From Reinekea forsetii (lineage in GTDB: Bacteria; Pseudomonadota; Gammaproteobacteria; Pseudomonadales; Natronospirillaceae), in contig NZ_CP011797.1 in the NCBI RefSeq assembly GCF_002795845.1, forward strand, positions 2,952,001-3,016,000: a stretch of DNA of 64,000 bases. Direction: 5' to 3'. Numbering within the stretch: position 1 is the first letter of the stretch; the number at the start of each line of letters is the position of its first letter. Below the pieces are notes generated by a model that was not told where the DNA came from, made no database searches, and saw nothing but the letters and a program-made list of their open reading frames with translations. Below are positions 27,107 to 35,762 of the stretch, one piece after another. Made by a program: the position numbers and the translations under genes.

Positions 27107-27128
27107 GCCCGCCTCGGCGGGCTTTTTT
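27107..27128 (+). terminator. Terminator after the small LysR-linked gene
   Basis: GCCCGCC (27107-27113) pairs with GGCGGGC (27116-27122), and six T residues follow. Confidence 0.85.
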
Positions 27129-27242
27129 ATGCCTGCCATACCGCGGCCGGATTGCAGTGCAGCGCGCTGTTATCGCTCGGGCCTTACAAAAGGGGCCGAT
27201 CTTGGGTAATCTTGCCTGCCCATTGCCCAGAGCGCTGTCCCC

Positions 27243-27920
27243 ATGGATTTTGAATTCGAAACCGTTTCCGATACACCGGATGTTGAACCGGTTGAACTGT
27301 GGCAGAGCCAATGTTTTATCACCCAAAATCCCTATCATGACCTGCTAAAGGATGCCCTGCGCAAACTTATCTACGCCGATGCCGCCTCCGGCCCCAGCGC
27401 GATTAAGAGTGAGGTCGGGGTCCTCGCCAAGGGCAACTTGCAAGAGAGTGAACTGGACTTCTTGGCTCGTGACAATGATGACATCCAGACCTTGAATGTC
27501 CTGTTCACCGATTTACTCAATACCGTCGCCAGCGAGGTCAATCACGGCTTTTGGCCCGAGGACGCCCAAGCGGATGCTCAGATTACCGAAAGCTGGTATC
27601 ACATTACGCAGAACGGCGGTTTCCATGACGCCCACAGTCACCCGAACTGCTCCTGGTGCGGTATCTATTACCTGGATGTCGGCGCGACTAACTTTGCGCA
27701 ACGCAATGGCATCAACCGCTTTTACGATCCGCGTATCAACGCCGACCATTATCTCGATGCCGGCAGCCAATACCTCAACGGCACCGGGGTGTGGGACCTG
27801 GAACCGGTAGACGGCCAGATTGTAATCTTCCCATCCTATTTGAAACATTCGGCCCTGCCCTATTTTGGCCAACCGGATCGCCTGGTCATTGCCTTCAACG
27901 CTCAGGTTGGTCTGATTTAA
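27243..27920 (+). CDS. Putative 2OG-Fe(II) oxygenase (TIGR02466-like)
   Basis: The 225-residue protein matches the TIGR02466 type of 2-oxoglutarate/iron oxygenase in its C-terminal half. It has the metal-binding region FHDAHSHPNCSWCGIYYLD near residues 122-140, a distal histidine in IVIFPSYLKHSALPYFG, and an arginine in DRLVIAFNAQV that would bind 2-oxoglutarate. The N-terminal half is less conserved. Substrates of the family are unknown. Its nearest neighbours give no pathway hint. Confidence 0.75.
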   Translation: MDFEFETVSDTPDVEPVELWQSQCFITQNPYHDLLKDALRKLIYADAASGPSAIKSEVGVLAKGNLQESELDFLARDNDDIQTLNVLFTDLLNTVASEVNHGFWPEDAQADAQITESWYHITQNGGFHDAHSHPNCSWCGIYYLDVGATNFAQRNGINRFYDPRINADHYLDAGSQYLNGTGVWDLEPVDGQIVIFPSYLKHSALPYFGQPDRLVIAFNAQVGLI

Positions 27921-28038
27921 GGCTGCGCGCATCGGGCGCAGCTAGTACTTTGCCATTTTCAACCATGCTTCGAACTCAATCCCGGGAAATGGACTGCCTT
28001 CGCTATAATCGTGGAAAGTATCAGGGACTGCAGTACAG

Positions 28039-29835
28039 ATGAATCTTCCAGCGGCCGCGCATACGGGTAAACTTGTCGTCTATCAGGTGTTTACGCGTCT
28101 GTTTGGCAATCAGAACAGCACCAACAAGCCATGGGGCACCCTGGCCGAAAACGGGGTCGGTAAGTTCGCCGACTTCGATGACCGCGCCCTCGCTGCCATT
28201 AGGGCCTATGGTGTGAGCCACCTGTGGTACACCGGCGTGCTGCATCACGCGCAGTTGACGCGCTACCCGGACATCTCCGATGACCACCCGTCGGTGGTCA
28301 AGGGCCGAGCCGGCTCCCCCTATGCGATAAAGGACTATTATAATGTAAACCCCGATTTGGCCACCGACCCGCGCCATCGCTTGGCCGAATTTGCCGCCCT
28401 GGTGGCCCGCACGCACGCCCATGGCATGCAGGTGATTATCGACATAGTGCCCAATCACCTGGCGCGAGCCTATCGCAGCACCAGCGCACCCGCCGGCACA
28501 TGCGACTTTGGCGTGGATGACAATGCCAGTTTGGAATACCATCGCGATAATAACTTTTACTATGTCCCCGGCCAAGACTTCAGTCCGCCAGACCATCCGG
28601 CCCAGGGTCAATGGTTGGCCGACGCCTATGCCGCTGCAGGTCGCTGCGCGTTTCAGGAGTCCCCGGCCAAATGGACCGGCGATGGCGCCCGCCTGGCCAA
28701 ACCCCGTTGGAATGACTGGTTTGAAACCGTCAAGGTTAACTATGGCATACGGCCCGATGGCAGTACCGATTTCCCGCTCTTGCCCGAGCATTACCGCAAC
28801 CTGCCGGTGGTCGAGCACGTTAGATTCTGGGCCGATAAATCGGTACCCAACAGCTGGACCAAGTTTCGAGCCATTGCCCTTTATTGGCTCGATCAGGGCG
28901 TCGATGGCTTCCGCTTCGATATGGCGGAGATGGTCCCGGTTGAGTTCTGGAGCTATATGAATTCGGCGATCAAGGTTCGTAATCCCAACGCCACCCTCTT
29001 GGCCGAAGTCTATCAACCGGGCCGCTATCGAGACTATATTCAGCTCGGCAAGATGGACTATCTATACGACAAGGTCGACCTGTACGACTGCTTGAAAAAC
29101 ATTGTCCGTGGCCAGGAAAGTACTGCACGGCTCGATGCTGTGCAGCAGCAATTGCAGGATATAGAGCCCCATTTGCTGCGTTTTCTGGAAAATCACGATG
29201 AGCAACGGATCGCCTCGCCGGAATTTGCCGGCTCCGGGGCAAAGGGCTGGCCGGCCATGGTGGTCACCACCTTGCTCGGTCAAGGCCCGACCATGCTCTA
29301 CTTTGGTCAGGCCCAGGGCGAGCCGGCGGCGGCAGATCTGGGTTTTGGCCGGGCCAGCCGCACCACTATTTTCGACTATGCCGGGGTTCCCGCGCATCAG
29401 GCCTGGCTCAATGGCGGGCGCTGTGACGGCGGTGGTTTAAGCCAGACGCAACGCCTGCTCGATAGTGCCTACCAGCGCCTGCTGAGCTTTTCTGCCTGCA
29501 GCGCCAGCCTCCGGGGTGCCTTTATCCCATTACACCAGGCGAATTTAAACGAGACCGGCGGCTACGATCATCAATGTTACAGCTTTGCCCGCTGCCATCT
29601 AAGTGACTGGCTTCTGGTGTTCGTTAACTTTGCCGCCAGTCCACGGCGCTGCCAGCTGCAGCTGCCCAAGGCGGTCTGTGCGCAATTACCGCAGATTGCC
29701 GCAGGTCGGACCCTCAGCGAGAAAATCAATGCCGATGGGTTACAGCGACGCTTGGAGCGAACCGATCACGGCGATCTGCAACTGTTGATCGATTGCCCCG
29801 CCTACAGCGCCCAAGTCTTTCAGCTGACGGCCTGA
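28039..29835 (+). CDS. Cytoplasmic GH13 alpha-amylase-family enzyme
   Basis: The 598-residue protein has all four GH13 signature regions: IIDIVPNH (I), GFRFDMAEM with nucleophile Asp near 294 (II), LLAEVY with acid/base Glu near 323 (III), and FLENHDEQR with the third Asp near 387 (IV). It has no signal peptide, so it acts on intracellular alpha-glucans or maltodextrins. The C-terminal 100 residues resemble the usual beta domain. No glycogen or trehalose gene lies next to it, and subfamily cannot be told by eye. The ribosome site is weak. Confidence 0.88.
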   Translation: MNLPAAAHTGKLVVYQVFTRLFGNQNSTNKPWGTLAENGVGKFADFDDRALAAIRAYGVSHLWYTGVLHHAQLTRYPDISDDHPSVVKGRAGSPYAIKDYYNVNPDLATDPRHRLAEFAALVARTHAHGMQVIIDIVPNHLARAYRSTSAPAGTCDFGVDDNASLEYHRDNNFYYVPGQDFSPPDHPAQGQWLADAYAAAGRCAFQESPAKWTGDGARLAKPRWNDWFETVKVNYGIRPDGSTDFPLLPEHYRNLPVVEHVRFWADKSVPNSWTKFRAIALYWLDQGVDGFRFDMAEMVPVEFWSYMNSAIKVRNPNATLLAEVYQPGRYRDYIQLGKMDYLYDKVDLYDCLKNIVRGQESTARLDAVQQQLQDIEPHLLRFLENHDEQRIASPEFAGSGAKGWPAMVVTTLLGQGPTMLYFGQAQGEPAAADLGFGRASRTTIFDYAGVPAHQAWLNGGRCDGGGLSQTQRLLDSAYQRLLSFSACSASLRGAFIPLHQANLNETGGYDHQCYSFARCHLSDWLLVFVNFAASPRRCQLQLPKAVCAQLPQIAAGRTLSEKINADGLQRRLERTDHGDLQLLIDCPAYSAQVFQLTA

Positions 29836-29966
29836 TAGGCCGGCGCGGCTAAATCCTCAAGCACGGACTGGGCTTTCGGGCCAAATGAAGCCGGTGCAGT
29901 GCTATCACTTGACCGATCGGCACCCTATAATGGCCGGCTACACTATTAGGGCCCAACCAACCTGTC

Positions 29967-30668
29967 ATGAATCCTTTGCGCAAGAAGTATCGTGCTCGAC
30001 GCGATCAGTGGCGTGCTAGCCTGCATCGACCCCAATCCCGTATCGCTTTGCATTTAGATCGACATCTGGTTGATCACGCATACTTGCGGGCGCTCTACGC
30101 GAACTTTCACAGCCTCGATGGCCAGGCCTATCGCAGCAGCCAACCCTCGCCGCGCTTTGTGCGTAAGCTTGCCCAGCAAGGCTTCAAGGCCATCGTTAAT
30201 CTGCGTGGCGCCAATAGCTCGGCCGCCTTTGCCATGGAAGCCGAAGCCTGCGCCCTAACCGGTGTGACCCTGATCAACACCCAGTTAAACTCGCGCCGTC
30301 TACCCAGCGTGGAGGAGATTAATCGCTTGGCGGATATCTTCGCCCAGGTCGACACACCCTTTGTGATCCACTGTAAATCCGGTGCCGACCGCGCTGGACT
30401 GGCCTCAGCGCTCTATCTGCTGATTGTGCAACAGGCCAGTGCCGCGGAAGCAAAGCAGCAGTTGAGTCTTAAATATTTCCATTTAGCTCATTCTAAAACG
30501 GGCATCCTCGGCTATTTCCTCGATTGCTATGGCCAGTTTAACGCTCAACAGCCCACGCCCTTTATGGACTGGGTCAACCATCATTACCAACCGGAGCGGT
30601 TATACTCGGGCTTCACCCCGAGTGGCTTGTCCAGCTGGCTTGTCGATAAGGTTTTGCACCGTGAGTGA
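29967..30668 (+). CDS. Dual-specificity/tyrosine phosphatase-like protein
   Basis: The 233-residue cytoplasmic protein carries the cysteine phosphatase loop HCKSGADRAG (CX5R) near residue 136 and a preceding general-acid region. It begins with a basic, arginine-rich segment. YRSSQPSPRFVRKLAQQGFK and VNLRGAN are typical of atypical dual-specificity phosphatases in bacteria. Its last 8 bases contain the GTG start of the MsbA-like gene, so the two are coupled. Its substrate could be a phosphorylated lipid or saccharide linked to the exporter; that is inference from coupling only. Confidence 0.8.
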   Translation: MNPLRKKYRARRDQWRASLHRPQSRIALHLDRHLVDHAYLRALYANFHSLDGQAYRSSQPSPRFVRKLAQQGFKAIVNLRGANSSAAFAMEAEACALTGVTLINTQLNSRRLPSVEEINRLADIFAQVDTPFVIHCKSGADRAGLASALYLLIVQQASAAEAKQQLSLKYFHLAHSKTGILGYFLDCYGQFNAQQPTPFMDWVNHHYQPERLYSGFTPSGLSSWLVDKVLHRE

Positions 30669-32400
30669 AGAGTCCAGAAGTTATCTGATCCCAAAGGTCT
30701 GGCACAGCTATATTAAGCGGCACAGTTTTAAGTTGGCCATTGCCTTCTCTTTTATGCTGCTCGAAGGCGCGGCCATGTATGTCTTTGTGCGTACCCTAAA
30801 ACCGATGTTCGATAATGTCTTTATCGCCGGCCAGACCAGCCAACTCGGTTCCATCAGCCTGACCGTCTTCGCCGTTTTTCTGGTGCGCAGTATCGGCTCC
30901 TTTATCTATCGTTCCCTGACCGTGAAAACCGGCGTCAACGTGGTCGGTCATATCCAGCGCGACCTGACCCGCCATCTGTTAACCCTCGACATGGCGTTCT
31001 TTAATCGTCATTCACCGGGCGAATTGATCGAGCGAGTGCGCGGCGACACTCAGGCCCTACAAGGCTTTGCCAGCACCACCTTGCTCAGTGTCGGACGCGA
31101 CACCGCCACCCTGATCGGCATGTTGGCCTCGGCCTTACAGGACGATTGGATGTGGACCCTCATCGTCTTTATTGGCGCGCCGCTATTGGTCTTGCCGATC
31201 AGTCTGCTGCAAAAATTAATTCGTAAACAGACCCGGCGGGCGCGTGAGACTTCGGCCAGCCTGTCGACCCGCCTCGACGAGATTTTTCATGGCATCAAGG
31301 CTATCAAGCTCAACAACCTAGCCCAACATGAAAACGATCGCTTTAATCTAGGCGTGCGCACCTTTGTGCGCACCGCGTTAAAGTCGGAATACGGTAAGGC
31401 GGCGATGCCGTCCATTATCGATCTGATCGCGGGCATCGGTTTTGTCGCGGTGATCTTTTATGGTGGCCAAGAAATCATCTCCGGCGAGAAAACCGCCGGA
31501 ACCTTTATTTCGTTCTTCTTTGCCATTGCGCTGATCTTCGATCCGATCCGTCGCTTGACCAGCGTATCGGGCTCCATTCAGGGCGCCCTGATCAACCTGG
31601 AACGGATTTACTTCCTATTTGACCAGAAGCCCACGCCACGGCCAGCCGCCAAGGCCGACGGCTTGACCCAGCCTTTAGGCGACATTGAATTTCGTGGCGT
31701 CAATTTCAGTTACGGTCCGGTGCCGGTGCTGCGCGAGCTGTCCTTTGTCGCCGCGGGCGGCAAGACCACCGCCTTCGTCGGCGCCAGCGGCGCCGGCAAG
31801 TCGACGCTGTTTAATCTATTGACCCATATAGAATTACCGGACAGCGGCACCATTAGTATCGGTGGCCAAAATATCGACTCACTCGAAGTCCATAACTTGC
31901 GCCACTCGATCGCCGTGGTTAGCCAAGAGTCGGCCCTGTTCGATGAGAGCCTGCACGATAATATCAAGCTCGGCGATGTGGTTACCGACGACCGGCGCAT
32001 TGAACAGGCCGCCGTGGATGCCTTGGTCAGCGAATTTGCCGCCGAACTGCCCTTTGGTTTGCAATCCTTGGCCGGTCCGCGCGGCAGCAACCTCTCCGGT
32101 GGCCAGCGCCAGCGCGTGATTATCGCCCGCGCCCTGTTGCGCGATGCCCCGATTCTGCTCTTGGATGAGGCCACGGCCGCGCTGGACAACCAAACTGAAA
32201 TCCAAATTCAGACCCTATTGGATGAGTTCACCCGTGATAAGACGACCTTGGTCATCGCGCATCGCCTAACCACCGTGATGAACGCCGATCTGATCCATGT
32301 TATGAAGGACGGTCAGATCGTCGAAAGCGGCAGCCATACCGAACTGCTCGCCAAGGGCGCCCACTACAGCGCGCTGCACCGCACCTTAGCAACCGACTGA
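30661..32400 (+). CDS. MsbA-like ABC exporter (fused permease and ATPase)
   Basis: The start is GTG 30661, overlapping the previous stop; the longer upstream frame lies inside the phosphatase gene. The 579-residue half-transporter has six membrane helices followed by an ATPase with Walker A GASGAGKSTLFNLL, signature LSGGQRQRVIIARALL, Walker B ILLLDEATAALD and a switch histidine in IAHRLTT. MsbA flips lipid A-core across the inner membrane. The N-terminal helices and GELIERVRGDTQALQGFAS fit MsbA, but related drug or lipid exporters cannot be excluded. The usual partner lpxK is not next to it. Confidence 0.85.
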   Translation: MSEESRSYLIPKVWHSYIKRHSFKLAIAFSFMLLEGAAMYVFVRTLKPMFDNVFIAGQTSQLGSISLTVFAVFLVRSIGSFIYRSLTVKTGVNVVGHIQRDLTRHLLTLDMAFFNRHSPGELIERVRGDTQALQGFASTTLLSVGRDTATLIGMLASALQDDWMWTLIVFIGAPLLVLPISLLQKLIRKQTRRARETSASLSTRLDEIFHGIKAIKLNNLAQHENDRFNLGVRTFVRTALKSEYGKAAMPSIIDLIAGIGFVAVIFYGGQEIISGEKTAGTFISFFFAIALIFDPIRRLTSVSGSIQGALINLERIYFLFDQKPTPRPAAKADGLTQPLGDIEFRGVNFSYGPVPVLRELSFVAAGGKTTAFVGASGAGKSTLFNLLTHIELPDSGTISIGGQNIDSLEVHNLRHSIAVVSQESALFDESLHDNIKLGDVVTDDRRIEQAAVDALVSEFAAELPFGLQSLAGPRGSNLSGGQRQRVIIARALLRDAPILLLDEATAALDNQTEIQIQTLLDEFTRDKTTLVIAHRLTTVMNADLIHVMKDGQIVESGSHTELLAKGAHYSALHRTLATD

Positions 32401-32423
32401 TCAGCACTTTTCTGGCCAAAAAA

Positions 32424-32454
32424 AACCCAGCGACCTTAGCAAGGTGGCTGGGTT
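32424..32454 (-). terminator. Terminator of tpx
   Basis: AACCCAGC-ACCTT and AAGGT-GCTGGGTT (32424-32437 with 32441-32454, one internal mismatch) form a long stem. Read on the minus strand it ends in a run of T residues. It also lies just past the exporter gene, but only the minus strand has the T tract. Confidence 0.85.
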
Positions 32455-32490
32455 CGGGACGCTTAACGCGTCCTCATATCATTAAGCCAA

Positions 32491-32991
32491 TCAGCCCAGG
32501 GCGGCTAAGGCCGCGGCGTAATCTGGCTCATCGGCAATTTCACCGACCAATTGGGTGTGCGTGACAACACCCTGTGCATCGAGCACGACTACTGCGCGCG
32601 CGCACAGGCCGGCCAACACACCATCACTGATCTTCACGCCATAGTCGGCAAGGAATTCCGGTGAGCGAAAGGTTGATGCCGTCTGCACCTGCTCCAGGCC
32701 CTCGGCGCCGCAGAAACGACTGAACGCAAAGGGCAGATCTTGCGAGACACACAACACGACGACATCATCACGCTCGTTCATCTTGCTGTTGAACTGGCGA
32801 GTTGAGGCGGCGCAGGTGCCGGTGTCGACGCTTGGGTAGATATTCAAGATCAATTTCTTACCGGCAAAGCTGGCCAATGTGACGGGGCTCAAATCGGCAC
32901 CGGTCACGGAAAAGCTTGGCGCCTGGCTGCCCACTGCTGGGAGTTCGCCTGCGACCGAAACGGGGTTGCCTTGCAATGTAACTGTAGCCAT
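32491..32991 (-). CDS. tpx: Thiol peroxidase Tpx
   Basis: The 166-residue atypical 2-Cys peroxiredoxin has the peroxidatic Cys60 in [13 protein letters not shown] and the resolving Cys94 in SRFCGAEGL, with the Tpx family signature near the N-terminus ([20 protein letters not shown]). It reduces organic hydroperoxides with thioredoxin in the cytoplasm or periplasm. There is no signal peptide here. It is a single gene with its own terminator. Confidence 0.97.
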   Translation of the reverse strand: MATVTLQGNPVSVAGELPAVGSQAPSFSVTGADLSPVTLASFAGKKLILNIYPSVDTGTCAASTRQFNSKMNERDDVVVLCVSQDLPFAFSRFCGAEGLEQVQTASTFRSPEFLADYGVKISDGVLAGLCARAVVVLDAQGVVTHTQLVGEIADEPDYAAALAALG

Positions 32992-33133
32992 AAAAAGAAT
33001 CCTAGAGATTTAAAATGAGATCGAGTTTGGTTATACGAGCAGTATCGTGGATTGGATATAAGATTCAACCATGCATTTAGTAAGGCCATAGCCCCGGGGC
33101 GGATATCTTGCCCCGCCTTAACTCGCCGAGCGA

Positions 33134-33472
33134 TTAATCGGCCAGCAGTGCGTCGGTCTTAGCCGCGCAAATCAGGTCATTACGATGTAAGCCTGCGATG
33201 GCATGGGTCCACCACCGCACGGTCACCTTGCCCCATTCGGTGACGATGGCTGGGTGATGATCTTCCTGTTCCGCCAGGTTGCCGACCCTGTTGGTGAAGT
33301 CTAACGCCAAACGAAAGTTACGGAAAATAAACACCCGCTCCAGCTGCATCACCTGGTTAACTGCTAGGATTTGCCATTCTGGCAGCTGTTGCATCAGCTC
33401 AGCCAACTCATCCGGAGCCATTTTCGGCGCATCCGGGAGGCAAGCAGCACAGTGTTGAGTCGTCAAGGTCAT
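33134..33472 (-). CDS. phhB: Pterin-4a-carbinolamine dehydratase
   Basis: The 112-residue protein has the PCD/DCoH signature [16 protein letters not shown] with the catalytic histidines, and the early [19 protein letters not shown]. It regenerates the tetrahydropterin cofactor after aromatic amino-acid hydroxylation. A phenylalanine hydroxylase gene (phhA) is not adjacent, so its partner must lie elsewhere, or it serves another pterin pathway. Confidence 0.95.
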   Translation of the reverse strand: MTLTTQHCAACLPDAPKMAPDELAELMQQLPEWQILAVNQVMQLERVFIFRNFRLALDFTNRVGNLAEQEDHHPAIVTEWGKVTVRWWTHAIAGLHRNDLICAAKTDALLAD

Positions 33473-33715
33473 GGTGGTTCCTCAGTTCGCGTAATCGGTA
33501 ATTGATCACCAATCATCGATAGTCAATAGTGGGTACAGACAGGGTGGGGCCCAAACCGGTTTGTGAGCCCATAGCGAGATGGCTATACTGGCCCGCTGCA
33601 TTGCACCATAGCATTACGCGATCGCAGCGAGATAACAAGCGCTCAAATAAAAAAACCATTAGCGTCGGGTCTGCGTAAGACCCGCCACGAACAGCAGCCA
33701 CGCACAGAGACGACT

Positions 33716-34369
33716 ATGACCGTAAAAGCCCTGGTATTTGATATGGACGGCACCCTGCTCGACACCCTAGACGACATTGCCGACGCGATGAACAGCGTTT
33801 TAGCCGAGCAGGGCTTGCCTCTGCAGCCGACGGCGAACTACCGGCAATTTATCGGCAGCGGTGCTCGGCTACTGATCGAACGTGCCGTGCCTGAGAGCCA
33901 TCTAGCTAGCGCCACGATCGATCAATACCTCGCCGAGTTTGAGGCACAGTATGCGCTCAACTGGCAGCGTAAAAGTCGACTCTACGACGGCATCAGTACT
34001 CTATTGGACACCGCTTGCGAGCGCGGCTTGCCGCTGGCGATCTTGACCAACAAACCCCAGGTCTTTGCCGACCGATGCGTGGCCCATTTTCTAGCCCGCT
34101 GGCCTTGGCGTGTGGTCCAAGGTCAGGTTGAGGGGCTCGCGGTAAAACCCAGCACCGATGTCTCAAATCTTGTTACCTCAGCCCTAGGCTTAGCACCGGA
34201 GGAGGTGCTCTATTTGGGGGATAGTGATGTGGATATGTACACCGCCCGTAACGCCGGCTACCGGGCCGTGGGCGTGACCTGGGGCTTTCGTTCGGAGGCG
34301 GAGCTTCGCGCGGCCGGAGCACAGGATATAGTGCACAGTCCTGAGCAGATAGTGGGGTTGTTGGGATAG
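33716..34369 (+). CDS. gph: HAD hydrolase, phosphoglycolate phosphatase-like
   Basis: The 217-residue protein is a HAD enzyme with nucleophile motif VFDMDGTLLDT, motif II as ILTNKP, and motif III/IV as VLYLGDSDVDMYTARNAGY. The AVGVTWGFRSEAELRAAGA ending is characteristic of Gph, which removes 2-phosphoglycolate formed in DNA repair or metabolism. Other HAD sugar phosphatases look alike, so the substrate is inferred. It stands alone, divergent from phhB. Confidence 0.85.
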   Translation: MTVKALVFDMDGTLLDTLDDIADAMNSVLAEQGLPLQPTANYRQFIGSGARLLIERAVPESHLASATIDQYLAEFEAQYALNWQRKSRLYDGISTLLDTACERGLPLAILTNKPQVFADRCVAHFLARWPWRVVQGQVEGLAVKPSTDVSNLVTSALGLAPEEVLYLGDSDVDMYTARNAGYRAVGVTWGFRSEAELRAAGAQDIVHSPEQIVGLLG

Positions 34370-34407
34370 GGGCGCTGTAGCTCTAACAGCCAACCGCTTC
34401 ACCCAAA

Positions 34408-34638
34408 TTACGCACGGCGTTTAAAGACATTGACTACCTCAGCCGCCGCTATACAAAACACAAAGAGCGCAGCGAACTGTTCTAGCGAGAATAATAGCCC
34501 GTCGCCATCAGAAAATGATTTTAGGGCTTGAGCAAAGGGTGGCGGGACCAATAACAGCATCCGAAGGGACCAATTCGCATTGTTATAATATGGACCAACG
34601 ATCCAGACAAAATATAGGCCCATGAGAAAATAAATCAT
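34408..34638 (-). CDS. Small two-helix membrane protein, unknown
   Basis: The 76-residue frame starts with ATG and encodes two hydrophobic stretches (IYFLMGLYFVWIVGPYY and FAALFVFCIAAAEVVNV) separated by a polar loop, ending in basic KRRA. I recognise no family. The ribosome site is poor and no conserved neighbour supports it, so the gene is plausible rather than certain. Confidence 0.5.
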   Translation of the reverse strand: MIYFLMGLYFVWIVGPYYNNANWSLRMLLLVPPPFAQALKSFSDGDGLLFSLEQFAALFVFCIAAAEVVNVFKRRA

Positions 34639-34885
34639 TTAACTTCTACGATAATATAAATAAGTATCATTAATCCGTGGATTCCTAATGTAGTAGCCGT
34701 GAACCTACTCAATAATATACCTTACTCTCTTGGCAAAATCAGATAGGATCAATATATGCAATTCAAAAGACTTCATAATCATGATGAAGTCAGAACTCTT
34801 AAGCGACAACTGAATCCATGTGGATAAGAATGCTTAGCCAGCAGTGGTCAATTCAAGAATCGATGACTCAGACCCTCTTTCATCC

Positions 34886-35203
34886 TTATGGGTGGCCCTT
34901 CTGATTCTTATTGGGACAGTCAGCATTCACTTTTGCGATAGTATCAAAGGAATAGACGCACGCAATAGGTTCGTGAAAAGACCTTAGTTCTGAAAATACG
35001 AAGGTGTGGTCAATGCCGCCTGCGATACTCAATTGCATATGAGTTTGTTTTAAATATTTTTTGACGCGTCTTTGATCTAGGAAATTAAAAGGGGTGTGTT
35101 CGACGCTCTCTATTGTGCCTGTCGGAATATATTCTCGGTCTATGGGTAGGTATGATTTTGCATGATTCATACATTCATGATTTAAGATTGTTCCCGAGCT
35201 GTG
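34886..35203 (-). pseudogene. galM: Aldose 1-epimerase (galM) fragment cut by an IS3-family element
   Basis: The translated piece holds the middle of GalM: ILNHECMNHAKSYLPIDREY, then IPTGTIESVEHTPFNF and SIAGGIDHTFVF, which includes the catalytic-region histidine. The N-terminal half is missing because the IS end lies immediately upstream, and the C-terminus is lost after IACVYSFD. The few residues before the fragment are encoded by the IS repeat. It may once have belonged to the sugar operon on its right, which runs in the same direction. Confidence 0.75.
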
Positions 35204-35762
35204 TCCATTGTAATCCCCCACCTTAAACTAATAACAGTCATAAGGATAAATCAGGCCTGGTCAATGGACTTCATGGGCGACTCGTTGAAAGACGGTCGTT
35301 CGGTCCGGACGTTCAATCTAATCGATGACTGTAATCGGGAATGCTTAACGATCGGCATGGATTTTTCGCTACCGACTCAGCGCGTGTTTGCTCATTGGAA
35401 AGAATCATTGAGCGGCGCGGAAAACCCAGTGCACGTCGTTGTAACAATGGACCAGAATATATTAGTCAGGATCTTATTGAGTGGGCGAACCAGGAGCAAA
35501 TTAGATTGCGTTTCATCCCGCCTGGCAAGTCAACTTAAAATACTTACGTTGAACGATTTAACCGCACTGCAAGGAAAGAGTGGTTGGAGCTGAATATCTT
35601 TGAGGACATCGAACAGGCTCAGTTATTGGCAACCCAATGGCAATGGACTTACAATAATGAGCGACCATATTCTTCGATTGGCGGGCTTCCACCAAGACCA
35701 CTACTGTGATTGATAACCTCTCTATTTTTAGCGGAGCTTTTAAAGGTGGGGATTACAATGGA
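35204..35762 (+). mobile_element. Decayed IS3-family element with terminal inverted repeats
   Basis: TCCATTGTAATCCCC with following CACCTT (from 35204) matches the complement of AAAGGTGGGGATTACAATGGA at the right end (to 35762) apart from a small length difference. The element is far shorter than a complete IS3 member (about 1.2-1.5 kb). OrfA and the front of OrfB have been deleted. Its right end lies against the stop codon of the Gfo/Idh gene. Confidence 0.8.
35249..35709 (+). pseudogene. IS3-family transposase OrfB remnant
   Basis: The conserved integrase core is readable in pieces: NQAWSMDFMGDSLKDGRSVR and FNLIDDCNREC in one frame, then ERIIERRGKPSARRCNNGPE and ISQDLIEWANQEQIR in the next, and YVERFNRTARKEWLELNIFE after an internal TAA at 35536-35538. 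There is thus one frameshift (near 35385) and one premature stop. The second catalytic aspartate appears changed to asparagine (CNNGPEY). The protein cannot be active. Confidence 0.85.

Noticed and set aside
28021-29016. 331-codon frame on the minus strand
   Set aside because: It is antisense to the GH13 gene, whose four catalytic motifs are intact; its translation has no recognisable domain.
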